Below are positions 1 to 7,416 of a DNA stretch of 13,434 nucleotides, in pieces. Made by a program: the position numbers and the translations under genes. The DNA is from Clostridiales bacterium (GTDB lineage: Bacteria; Bacillota; Clostridia; Lachnospirales; WQUN01), in the NCBI GenBank assembly GCA_031271275.1, contig JAISWA010000034.1:1-13434 (forward strand), given 5' to 3'. Each line of letters starts with the position of its first letter. Positions within the stretch are counted from its first letter, which is position 1. The notes under the pieces were generated by a model. That model saw nothing but the letters and a program-made list of their open reading frames with translations, had not been told where the DNA came from and did not search any database.

Positions 1-83
1 CCGTAAACGACGCGTATACCGACGAACCGGTAAAGCCGGAAAGCGAGCGCGTTTCGTTCGTGGCGATAAAGGGCGTTTTATAG
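1..83 (+). CDS. C-terminal end of an upstream gene, unidentified (partial)
   Basis: Reading from base 3, an open frame of 26 codons ends at TAG 81-83. Its peptide has a normal soluble-protein composition and ends in the residues RVSFVAIKGVL. The two other forward frames give a stop at once or an Arg-rich peptide that looks non-coding. A good intrinsic terminator begins four bases after the stop, which supports a real gene end here. Too little remains to name a family. The gene belongs to a separate transcription unit from what follows. Confidence 0.55.
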   Translation, partial: VNDAYTDEPVKPESERVSFVAIKGVL

Positions 84-86
84 CAT

Positions 87-115
87 AAAGCGCGAAAAAC
101 GGATTTTCGCGTTTT
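87..115 (+). terminator. Rho-independent terminator of the upstream gene
   Basis: A 12-bp hairpin: the left arm 87-98 (AAAGCGCGAAAA) pairs with the right arm 104-115 (TTTTCGCGTTTT), with one G-T wobble and a 5-base loop ACGGA. The right arm ends in a T-run. A-rich and T-rich ends on both arms mean it could stop transcription in either direction. It begins four bases after the stop at 81-83 and separates the upstream gene from the operon. Confidence 0.75.
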
Positions 116-141
116 AAAATCATTTAGATGGATGATATAAT
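113..141 (+). promoter_or_regulatory. Predicted sigma-A-type promoter of the operon
   Basis: A perfect -10 box TATAAT lies at 136-141. At the ideal 17-bp spacing upstream is TTTAAA (113-118), which matches TTGACA at four of six positions. Transcription would start near 147-149, giving a leader of about 90 nt before the GTG start at 239. The -35 overlaps the T-run of the preceding terminator. This is the only AT-rich non-coding stretch in the window and the only promoter-like site I could support. Confidence 0.6.
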
Positions 142-157
142 CATAAACATCGCCTAT

Positions 158-181
158 TATTACATCTGTATAACTGTAATA
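158..181. promoter_or_regulatory. Palindromic operator-like element, TACANNTGTA (CopY/BlaI/MecI type)
   Basis: A perfect 7-bp inverted repeat, TATTACA (158-164) and TGTAATA (175-181), is separated by 10 bases. Inside it, 161-170 reads TACATCTGTA, an exact match to the TACANNTGTA box known for CopY and for the related BlaI/MecI repressors. An overlapping copy with one mismatch, TATAACTGTA, lies at 169-178. It sits about 10-35 bases after the predicted transcription start, a workable place for a repressor. Which protein binds is inference, since no such regulator is encoded in the window. The arms could also pair weakly in the leader RNA. Confidence 0.4.
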
Positions 182-225
182 CTATGCAGCAAGATTTGCC
201 TCGCAAGTTTATTCCCGAACCCGAA

Positions 226-232
226 AGGAAGG
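226..232 (+). promoter_or_regulatory. Ribosome binding site that fixes the GTG start of the first vWA gene
   Basis: AGGAAGG at 226-232 lies six bases before GTG 239-241. The alternative in-frame ATG at 128 has no Shine-Dalgarno sequence and falls upstream of the predicted -10 box, so it would not be on the transcript. Confidence 0.8.
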
Positions 233-238
233 CTGCCC

Positions 239-2098
239 GTGAGACGCGCGCTATTTTTACTGACGACGACGGTTATCATGTTCGTAAGCCTTTTTGTAAA
301 CCCGCCGCTCACGGCGCAGGCCGCGCAGGCGGCGACCGGCGTGCCCCAAATAGACGCGGTGCTCGTGCTCGACGCGAGCAATTCCATGAAAACTAGCGAC
401 CCCGATAAAATAAGCGTGGAAGCCATGAACATGTTTATCGACATGCTCGGCGTGGCGGGCGACAAGGTGGGCGTGGTCTCCTATTCTTCGGAGATAGAGC
501 GGCAGAAGGCGGTGCTGACGCTGCGCGGGGCGGAGGATAAAGCGGATTTAAAGGCATTTATCGCGCAGCTCAATTACGGCTCCTACACCGACATCACCCT
601 CGGCATGGAGGAAGCCGCGCGTATGTTGGACGATTCGCTTGAGCCGGGGCATAAGCCCATGATTGTGCTGCTCACCGACGGCAACAACGAAATGGACCCG
701 GGCAAAAGCAAGACGTTGGACGACGCGGCGGCGGACACGGAGCGCATTATTTCGGAGGCGCAGGCAAAGGGCTACCCCGTTTACACCATCGGCTTAAACC
801 ACGACGGCTACCTTAACCGGGGGTATTTGGAAGATATCGCCCATCGCACCGGCGCGAAGTTTTTCGAAACTTCGTCCGCCGACGGCTTGCCCGAAATACT
901 CAGCGCCATTTTCGCCGACCAAATGGAATTAAAAATCGTAAACATAGACAATGTCACCGCCGACGGCAATTTTCAGGTGGTGGATTTAATCATCCCCGAC
1001 CGGAACATTGTGGAGGCGAACGTCACCTTCCTTTCCGGAAACCCCGTGGAGGTAGAACTGTACGACCCCTCCGGCAATCAGGTTTTGTTTGACGGGGCGG
1101 AAACCATCCTCACCCAGTCCAATTCCTATTCCCTCTTAAAAATCATTTCCCCCGGGCAGGGCCTGTGGCAGATTCGCGTGAAAGGCGTTTCCGGCGACCA
1201 GATAAAGATAAACCTGCTCTACCAGTACAGTGTGGACGCGGGGTTGTCCGTCACCACCGGCTCCAATGTGTACGCCGGGGACACGATTCCGGCGGAGGTG
1301 GTTTTGTACGAAGGCAGCCGCCCCACGTCCAATACGGATTTGTACCTTAACAGCACCTGCGTTTTGCGGGTGCTCGACACCGCGGCGCAGCAGGAAACGC
1401 AAATTCCCGCCGTTTACCGTAACGGCGTGTTTGTGTCGGACGTATACCTTCCCGAAGCCCGCACCTATGAAATTACCGCCAGGGTAGAGCACCCGAACTT
1501 TTTCCGGGAATCGGAGCCGGTGTCTATTACCGCCGCCGCCGCTCCCGCGCCCACCGCAACGCCAACCCCTACGCCGCAACCCACCGCCACGCCAGCCCCT
1601 ACGGCGACCCGCGCCCCAACCCCGACCGCCGCCCCCGTGGAAGAACCTTCCGACCCCTTCCCGTGGTATTTTTACGGGCTGATTGGGCTTGGCGTCCTTG
1701 CCCTCGTGGGCGCCGCTGTCTTTGTTTCCAGGCGGATGAAAAGAAACGCAAGGGTGTTTACCGGAAAGCTCGTTATCGAAGTCACCGACCACTACACCCG
1801 CGAGCGTTCCGCCCCGCAGTACAGAAATTTAATCGAGTACGGGAAAAAGACCGATTTGTTTGCCCTGCTTAACCGCAAGGGCAGCCCGGCGCTTGAGCGC
1901 GTGGTTATCACGCCCTCCCCCGACGCGCCTTCCCATATGCCGCAGTTAATCGTCAAATGCAACGACCCGGCGGTCAAATTTAAAAAAGATTTTATGGAGC
2001 AGGACGCGTCGAAGGGCATCGCCATGAACCTGAAATCCGAGCTGCTCGTTATGCTCGAAGCGGAGAATAAACAGGTGAAGATAAGGTATACCGAATAA
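239..2098 (+). CDS. Secreted single-pass membrane protein with extracellular vWA domain
   Basis: About 619 aa from GTG 239, chosen because an AGGAAGG site precedes it and the product then starts with a classic signal peptide: MRR (GTG read as Met), a hydrophobic core at residues 4-20, and likely cleavage after the AQAAQA stretch near 31. A vWA domain follows (about 38-225) with a complete MIDAS metal site: DASNS at 45-49, Thr117, and Asp147 in LTDG. Residues about 226-427 look like one or two beta-sandwich modules. A Pro/Thr-rich spacer (about 428-475) leads to one membrane helix (about 476-499), basic residues RRMKR, and a cytoplasmic beta-rich domain of about 115 aa. Such a layout suits an outside ligand- or metal-binding head linked to an inside adaptor. 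It opens the operon and ends 12 nt before the tubulin-like gene. The ligand is unknown, and the cytoplasmic domain is not recognised with confidence (an FHA-like fold is only a guess). Confidence 0.9.
   Translation: MRRALFLLTTTVIMFVSLFVNPPLTAQAAQAATGVPQIDAVLVLDASNSMKTSDPDKISVEAMNMFIDMLGVAGDKVGVVSYSSEIERQKAVLTLRGAEDKADLKAFIAQLNYGSYTDITLGMEEAARMLDDSLEPGHKPMIVLLTDGNNEMDPGKSKTLDDAAADTERIISEAQAKGYPVYTIGLNHDGYLNRGYLEDIAHRTGAKFFETSSADGLPEILSAIFADQMELKIVNIDNVTADGNFQVVDLIIPDRNIVEANVTFLSGNPVEVELYDPSGNQVLFDGAETILTQSNSYSLLKIISPGQGLWQIRVKGVSGDQIKINLLYQYSVDAGLSVTTGSNVYAGDTIPAEVVLYEGSRPTSNTDLYLNSTCVLRVLDTAAQQETQIPAVYRNGVFVSDVYLPEARTYEITARVEHPNFFRESEPVSITAAAAPAPTATPTPTPQPTATPAPTATRAPTPTAAPVEEPSDPFPWYFYGLIGLGVLALVGAAVFVSRRMKRNARVFTGKLVIEVTDHYTRERSAPQYRNLIEYGKKTDLFALLNRKGSPALERVVITPSPDAPSHMPQLIVKCNDPAVKFKKDFMEQDASKGIAMNLKSELLVMLEAENKQVKIRYTE
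1550..1609 (+). repeat. Two imperfect 30-bp tandem repeats coding the Pro/Thr spacer
   Basis: The segments 1550-1579 and 1580-1609 are near copies in the reading frame, encoding PTATPTPTPQ and PTATPAPTAT. Further Pro/Thr/Ala sequence follows on both sides. They form the stalk between the extracellular domains and the membrane helix of the first vWA protein. Repeats of this kind can change in number between strains and so alter stalk length. Confidence 0.8.
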
Positions 2099-2099
2099 C

Positions 2100-2105
2100 A
2101 GGAGG
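2100..2105 (+). promoter_or_regulatory. Perfect AGGAGG ribosome binding site for the tubulin-like gene
   Basis: AGGAGG lies five bases before ATG 2111 in the 12-nt gap after the first vWA gene. It is the strongest such site in the window, so this product may be made in larger amounts than its neighbours, as expected for a polymer-forming protein (inference). Confidence 0.85.
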
Positions 2106-2110
2106 TTCCC

Positions 2111-5100
2111 ATGAAGCAAACCACCAATGAAAACATTAAGCAGATGGACATTTCGCTTGGCGGCGGTCTTATCAGCGAAAAAATACGCATCGACACCATA
2201 AACCACCCGATTTTGGTAATCGGGTTGGGCGGAACGGGCATAGACGCGCTGCTGCGCTTAAAGTATCAGGTCAACCGCCGGTTCAAGCTGCCCGACAACC
2301 CCATGACCAAGAAGAAAAAACAAAAACCCGACAATATTGAGTATCTGGCGTTTGAAACCAACGAGCACGACAAGAAAAAATACAAGGGCATCGGGCTCGA
2401 CCCCAACAACGAACTGGTGCTGCTTTCCAACGCGAGCATCGGCTCCATACTCAATAACCGCTCCACCATACCGGAATACATAAGCTCGTGGCTTTCCCCC
2501 GAGCTTACCATCACCGACGGCACCAAAGGCGCGTCCGGCAACCGTCAGGCGGGGCGGCTGCTGCTTTTTGAAAAAATAAACGCGGTCATAGAATCCATCG
2601 ACAATAAAATCCGCGCACTGCGGATTGACCAGGAAAACAAGCTGTTGGTGTTCATCCTCACGGGGCTTTCCGGCGGCACGGGGGGCGGGTCTTTCCTCGA
2701 TATCGCCTACATCATCCGCGGGCTTATCGAGCGGGACTACGGCAACAAGGGCGTGGACAAGGTGGAGATTTCCGGCTACCTGTTCACCCCGGACGTGAAT
2801 CTGGCGAACAATTCCCTTAACGTGCATACCGAGGAATATATCCAACGCAACGGCTACGCTTCCCTTAAAGAGTTGGACTACTGGATGAACGTGGAGGAAC
2901 GGGGCGCGGGGGAACGGTTTGTGCAGAAATACGGCACGCGGTTGGAAGTCAATTCCGGCATGGCGCCGTTCAACCTGTGCCATCTGGTTTCCGCCACCAA
3001 CATCGACGGGATATTTTTAAAAGGCGCTTATGACTACTGCATGAACGTCACCGCCGAAAACATCGTCAACTTCGTGGCGCAGGAGGATAAGGAATCCGAA
3101 CAGGAATTTGCCATTCAAGACTACCAGTCCAACCTGATTTCCAATATCGCGTCTATGAAGTCCAACCTGCCCATGGGCATGAACCACTGCGCCAATTTTA
3201 TCTATAACATCATCGGCGCTTCGGCGGCGGTGCTTCCCACGGAGGAAATCACCACCTACCTCGCCTACTGCCTCTTTAAAGAAATAAAGGATATTTTCGA
3301 GCAGACCCCCGACGAGCAGGGGCTGAGCGAGTTTATCGCCACCGTAAAGCTCGACGTGGACGAAGTGGGCAACACGCTGACCCATATGATTCCGGGAATC
3401 CGGTTGGATTACGAGGAAACGGACTATTTCAGCTACGGCAACGTCATCAAGACCCGCCGCGTGAACGTGGACGACAAGCTGAACGAAATGTACCAGGCGG
3501 CGAAACGCGCCTGCACGGAAGCCCGGCGCACCCTGCCGCAGCAGATTATCCGCGACGTGAAGGCGGAACTGCGGGAAGTTTTCCTCGACCCGAAGCGGGG
3601 GCCTATTTACGCGTCGCGGCTGCTTTCCGGCGACCGGGGACCGTGCCTTATCCGCCGTATCGAGTCGTATCAGCAGAGCATACGGGAGGCGATCGCGCGT
3701 ATTTCCGAAGATTTGCACGGGTTGGGCATCGAATGCGAAAACCGCTTCGAGGAAGCGCGGAAGTCGCTGTTTATCGCCAACGAAAAAAAGAAAAACGCGT
3801 TCATCGAAGCAAAGGTAAACGAATACAAGGCGAAGCTCAAGAAAGACTGCTTCGAACAGCTTCTTGAAATTTATAAAGACCTGCGCAACGAACTGGAAAA
3901 CGAAAACGACCGGATTTATTTCACCTATGTGGAGATTTTAAACGAAATCAATAAAATCCTCGAGAAAAACGGCGAAATCATCGTGCAGGGCACGGAGGAA
4001 CTCACCGGAAACATCAAGACCTATTACTGGAACATTATCAACGTGCCCGACGTGGCTTTTGAAATAGACGGGCTGATGAAGGAAGCGGGGACCGAGCCGC
4101 TTATCAAAGACTTCGCCCGGGTGTTGGTGGAGGAATCCAACAAGTGGATTAACGAAAGCGACCTGGACATCGTGGGCTCCCTTTCCGACTTTATCTACGA
4201 CAAATTCGGGGCGCTCATTTCCAAGTCTATGGAGGAGTATTTGCAGCTTCGCTACGGCAAAGACCGTATCATAGAGCAGGTAATCGAGCAGGATATCGCC
4301 CCCCGGCTGTATAAGGACGCCAAGCCGGTGTTCCATTTGGACAACAGCGCGGGGATGTTCAACTTCCCCAGTTACGGCATCGTTTCCGTACCCAACAACG
4401 TGCCGAACATCCTGCGGGGCATTGAGGCGTACCAACGCAATTCCCTTTCCACGCTCAAGTTCAACATCAAGCGCAGTAAAATCACCAACCGGATTTTCTG
4501 GCTCAACACGCAGAACGGCATACCCCTGTTCGCTTACGCGCCCATACGCGTGTACGAGGAACTTTACGAGCGCACCATCGGGAGCAAAGAGGGCGTGGGC
4601 CGCCACCTGGTCATGACCGAGCGGGAAAACTGGGTCAACCTGCCTTCGCCCATACCGGAGCGCATATGGGGCGACACTTACACAAACCCCCGGCAGAAAG
4701 CCTACAACGACCGCGTGGGGCGTATTTTTGACAAGGCGTTGGAATACGGCAGCGTGAGGGAGCGCCCCGTTGAGAATAAAGCCGCGAGCCGCTTCGAGTG
4801 CGTGATTTCGGAAGACTTCGATACGGAAAAATATACCTTCGACGACGAGACGGACGCGGCGACGTTGGCAAAAATGCTGTCGGAGCTTAACCGCATGAAA
4901 GAAAACGGCTTCCCCGCGACGGAGCGCAAGACCATCTTTAACAGCGAAAACCGGGAGAAGGCGCTTGTGAATTTCATCCGCAGCCCCAAACTGCTCGATA
5001 TCGTGGCGGCGGAAAATACTAAGTTTGAAAAGTTAAACGGCGTGATTGAAAAAATCGCCGCCCTTAAAGCGGAGAAAGACCGTGAACGCAGCTTCGCGGA

Positions 5101-5488
5101 CGATTTTTTGCGGGCGCTCATGGGGGAAGCCATCGTCAAAAAGGGCGCGCAGTATATTTATAACAAGGAATTGGAGGAAGACCCGTGGGAACCGCTGGTC
5201 AACCTCATCGACCACGCGGAGTACCCGGAATTTGTGATGTTCGGGAATTTTAAGGCGCTGCCCAACGCCAAAAAGGAGCAGCTGAAACGCAAATCCAAAG
5301 CCAACGAGGACGCCTTCCCCGACGGCAAACTGCTTGAGAATTTAATCAAGCTTCAAGAAACCTACGCCGCCCGCAAGGATAAAATCGACAGCGACCAATG
5401 GAACCACGACAACGGCGAGGAGATGTATAAATTCTACCGCAACATGCTGCTAAAGCTTAACACGCACATCTCCGCCATAAAGGATTGA
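2111..5488 (+). CDS. Large tubulin/FtsZ-like GTP-binding protein (Tubulin_2-type)
   Basis: This 1125-aa protein has the N-terminal nucleotide-binding half of the tubulin/FtsZ fold. GLGGTG at 38-43, after a hydrophobic strand, fits the T1 loop. ETN at 82-84, ending the strand EYLAFETN, fits the T3 region. SGGTGGGS at 187-194 is the tubulin signature loop (T4), and YLFTPD at 223-228 fits the T5 strand and loop. About 540-620 is a charged, coiled-coil-like helical region, and the long C-terminal part has no domain I recognise. Classic FtsZ is about 350-400 aa, so this is not the division protein. The size fits the large family that databases call tubulin-like domain-containing proteins (Pfam Tubulin_2, from memory). 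No signal peptide or membrane helix is seen, so it is cytoplasmic. Polymerisation and GTP hydrolysis are expected from the fold but unproven. I could not place the T7 catalytic acidic residue. Confidence 0.88.
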   Translation: MKQTTNENIKQMDISLGGGLISEKIRIDTINHPILVIGLGGTGIDALLRLKYQVNRRFKLPDNPMTKKKKQKPDNIEYLAFETNEHDKKKYKGIGLDPNNELVLLSNASIGSILNNRSTIPEYISSWLSPELTITDGTKGASGNRQAGRLLLFEKINAVIESIDNKIRALRIDQENKLLVFILTGLSGGTGGGSFLDIAYIIRGLIERDYGNKGVDKVEISGYLFTPDVNLANNSLNVHTEEYIQRNGYASLKELDYWMNVEERGAGERFVQKYGTRLEVNSGMAPFNLCHLVSATNIDGIFLKGAYDYCMNVTAENIVNFVAQEDKESEQEFAIQDYQSNLISNIASMKSNLPMGMNHCANFIYNIIGASAAVLPTEEITTYLAYCLFKEIKDIFEQTPDEQGLSEFIATVKLDVDEVGNTLTHMIPGIRLDYEETDYFSYGNVIKTRRVNVDDKLNEMYQAAKRACTEARRTLPQQIIRDVKAELREVFLDPKRGPIYASRLLSGDRGPCLIRRIESYQQSIREAIARISEDLHGLGIECENRFEEARKSLFIANEKKKNAFIEAKVNEYKAKLKKDCFEQLLEIYKDLRNELENENDRIYFTYVEILNEINKILEKNGEIIVQGTEELTGNIKTYYWNIINVPDVAFEIDGLMKEAGTEPLIKDFARVLVEESNKWINESDLDIVGSLSDFIYDKFGALISKSMEEYLQLRYGKDRIIEQVIEQDIAPRLYKDAKPVFHLDNSAGMFNFPSYGIVSVPNNVPNILRGIEAYQRNSLSTLKFNIKRSKITNRIFWLNTQNGIPLFAYAPIRVYEELYERTIGSKEGVGRHLVMTERENWVNLPSPIPERIWGDTYTNPRQKAYNDRVGRIFDKALEYGSVRERPVENKAASRFECVISEDFDTEKYTFDDETDAATLAKMLSELNRMKENGFPATERKTIFNSENREKALVNFIRSPKLLDIVAAENTKFEKLNGVIEKIAALKAEKDRERSFADDFLRALMGEAIVKKGAQYIYNKELEEDPWEPLVNLIDHAEYPEFVMFGNFKALPNAKKEQLKRKSKANEDAFPDGKLLENLIKLQETYAARKDKIDSDQWNHDNGEEMYKFYRNMLLKLNTHISAIKD

Positions 5489-7416
5489 TGCCGGTGCGGA
5501 AGTACGCCGAGGATTTCGCGGAAAAGTACGCCGCGGGGCTGCTTGACGCGCCGGGGCGGAGCGCCGGGCTCTCCGCCGCGCTATATCCCGCGCTGTATGT
5601 TTTCGCGGGGGAATGTGAGGACGCGTATGCGCATATTTATAAAGCAGCCCGGGACATGCGCGGGGGCGCGGCGTTTTTTCTGGAACTCGCCGAAGATGAC
5701 CCAAGCCGCGCCATACGCGGGGTTAAGGCGGAAATCCAGCGCAACGAAGCGGGGCTGAATATACAGCGCGTCAACATTTACACCGTAGCCCGGGCGGCCG
5801 GGCCGGACGCGGGTCTAATCGAGCGGTACGGCAGGCTGCTGCGGGAAATTTTCGAGGAAGATTTCCCCATCGTACAGACGGAGCTTGTGATACTGCTTTC
5901 CGAGTCCAACCATTGGGAGGATTATGAGCGGCGCACCGCGAAGTCCTATCAGTTTTTGCGGGAGGCGGAGCGCTTCCAGCGCAAGGACGGCGGCGCGGGG
6001 CCCGTATTCAGCCTAGTCTATCTGTTGAGCGACCGCAACGAAAACGGGAGGGTAAGCGGCGCGGTGACGGAGAACAACTACCGGTTGGTTGCCAACCTGC
6101 CGGCGCTTAACGAAACGGAATCGCGCTTTAAGGACCAGGTTTATAAACTGGACGAGAAGGTAATCCGGTTTGCCACGGCGGGGTTCGCCCAGTTGGAGAA
6201 GCCGAACAGGGCGATAGCCTACGCGGTGTTCCGCCATGTGTACGATTTTTTTTTAGAAGCGCTGAAAGCCCGGGGAACCTGTAACGGCTTCGCTTACGCT
6301 CCCTGTCTCCCTCAGGGGGGCAATATCTCCGGCGAACTTTTAAGCGCCGCCACAAGGGACGTAAAAGCCCGCCGCCTGAATGGGCTGACCCTGCGGGAAG
6401 CGGAGCGGGAATTGTACGGGGACGGGTTGGAGCGGTTTTTCACCCAGCGTTACGGGAATGAATACGGCGCGAACGCCGACGGCATGATTGAAGCCGCGCT
6501 GACGGAAGTACGGAAAAGCGGGCCTTATGCCCCGCGAAGCGAAACCGATACCGCCCGGGCGGAGGATTTAAAAAACACCGTGGCGCAGTATGACCAGAAA
6601 ATAAAAGCGTTATACGAATCGGTGTGCCGCGTTTCGGTGTTCCAAAGCGCGGACGCCGTAAAACGGCAAATTGCGGAAGTGTACGCGCTCCGTTACGAAC
6701 GGGAAGGGTTTAACGCCTCGCTTCAATCGACGCTGCGGTTGGAAGAAAGATTGGCGGCGCACTTTGCGGAATGCGAACGCCTGACCGCGCAGTTGGAACG
6801 CGCCTCAAAGGAACTGGCGCAGGGCGGCGAGGACATCCGCCGCGTGGACGTGTATTATAAGCAGGCGGTCGCGGGCATTTTTGCCGAGCTGACCGCCCGT
6901 TACGGGCGGGGGTTTATATCGGGCGAGGGGTTTATCGAACCGGCGGAAGTGTTCTGGCGGAAGGACGAACCCCCGGGCGACGAACGGTTGGGGCCGTTGG
7001 CTGAAAAAATCGCGGCGTTCGCCCGAAAATATATCCTGTCCCACGCATCCGTACAGCTTTCCTTTGACGAGGATTTGCAAAAGCGTTCCGTCACGCCTTT
7101 GGACGAATACGACGGCGAGTACCCCACCGCGGAGGAATTTTACCGCCAGACTTTGGCGGAAGCGGACAAACAGGCGGCGCTGTCCATATCGCTGCTGAGG
7201 TACGACGGGCTGATACGCGAGAAATTTTATTTCTGCGACGGCGAGGGCGTGATGAAAAACTATACGCGCCAACTCTCGCCGGGTTTCGCCAACGAGGATT
7301 TATATTTCATAAACGAGCCGTCCGGGTTCAAGATAATACGGCTCGCCGGAGGTTTTACCGTGGATGATATGACGCGCTCACGCGTTATGCGGAAAGCGGG
7401 TGACAGTGTTGATTGA
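5488..7416 (+). CDS. Uncharacterised protein next to the tubulin-like gene
   Basis: I do not recognise this 642-aa protein. Its ATG (5488) overlaps the TGA of the tubulin-like gene by one base (TGATG), with AAAGGA just upstream. That spacing is short, and GTG 5494 is a possible alternative start. It has no signal peptide or membrane helix, so it is cytoplasmic. Residues about 70-240 alternate hydrophobic strands with helices (for example ELVILLSES and VFSLVYLLSD), suggesting an alpha/beta domain, but no GGTG-type nucleotide loop is visible. About 350-470 is long, charged and helical, coiled-coil-like. The coupled start implies production in step with the tubulin-like protein, so a direct partner or regulator of it is the leading inference. 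A degenerate tubulin-like domain is another possibility. Confidence 0.85.
   Translation: MPVRKYAEDFAEKYAAGLLDAPGRSAGLSAALYPALYVFAGECEDAYAHIYKAARDMRGGAAFFLELAEDDPSRAIRGVKAEIQRNEAGLNIQRVNIYTVARAAGPDAGLIERYGRLLREIFEEDFPIVQTELVILLSESNHWEDYERRTAKSYQFLREAERFQRKDGGAGPVFSLVYLLSDRNENGRVSGAVTENNYRLVANLPALNETESRFKDQVYKLDEKVIRFATAGFAQLEKPNRAIAYAVFRHVYDFFLEALKARGTCNGFAYAPCLPQGGNISGELLSAATRDVKARRLNGLTLREAERELYGDGLERFFTQRYGNEYGANADGMIEAALTEVRKSGPYAPRSETDTARAEDLKNTVAQYDQKIKALYESVCRVSVFQSADAVKRQIAEVYALRYEREGFNASLQSTLRLEERLAAHFAECERLTAQLERASKELAQGGEDIRRVDVYYKQAVAGIFAELTARYGRGFISGEGFIEPAEVFWRKDEPPGDERLGPLAEKIAAFARKYILSHASVQLSFDEDLQKRSVTPLDEYDGEYPTAEEFYRQTLAEADKQAALSISLLRYDGLIREKFYFCDGEGVMKNYTRQLSPGFANEDLYFINEPSGFKIIRLAGGFTVDDMTRSRVMRKAGDSVD

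Noticed and set aside
142..238. Possible riboswitch in the leader of the operon
   Set aside because: I compared the leader by eye with the common conserved cores such as c-di-GMP and found no match; only a weak 7-bp inverted repeat is present, better explained as a DNA operator.
1136..1792. Minus-strand frame with a Gly/Arg-rich product
   Set aside because: The Gly/Arg run is simply the complement of the Pro/Thr/Ala stalk codons of the first vWA gene. No own ribosome site was found.
2258..2983. Long minus-strand open frame (241 codons) within the tubulin-like gene
   Set aside because: It is opposite strongly supported coding sequence. Long antisense frames are common in GC-rich DNA, and its product is low in recognisable motifs.
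2111..5488. Housekeeping FtsZ or plasmid-type TubZ
   Set aside because: The protein is about three times too long, lacks the division-gene or partition-gene neighbours, and sits among vWA and GTPase genes.
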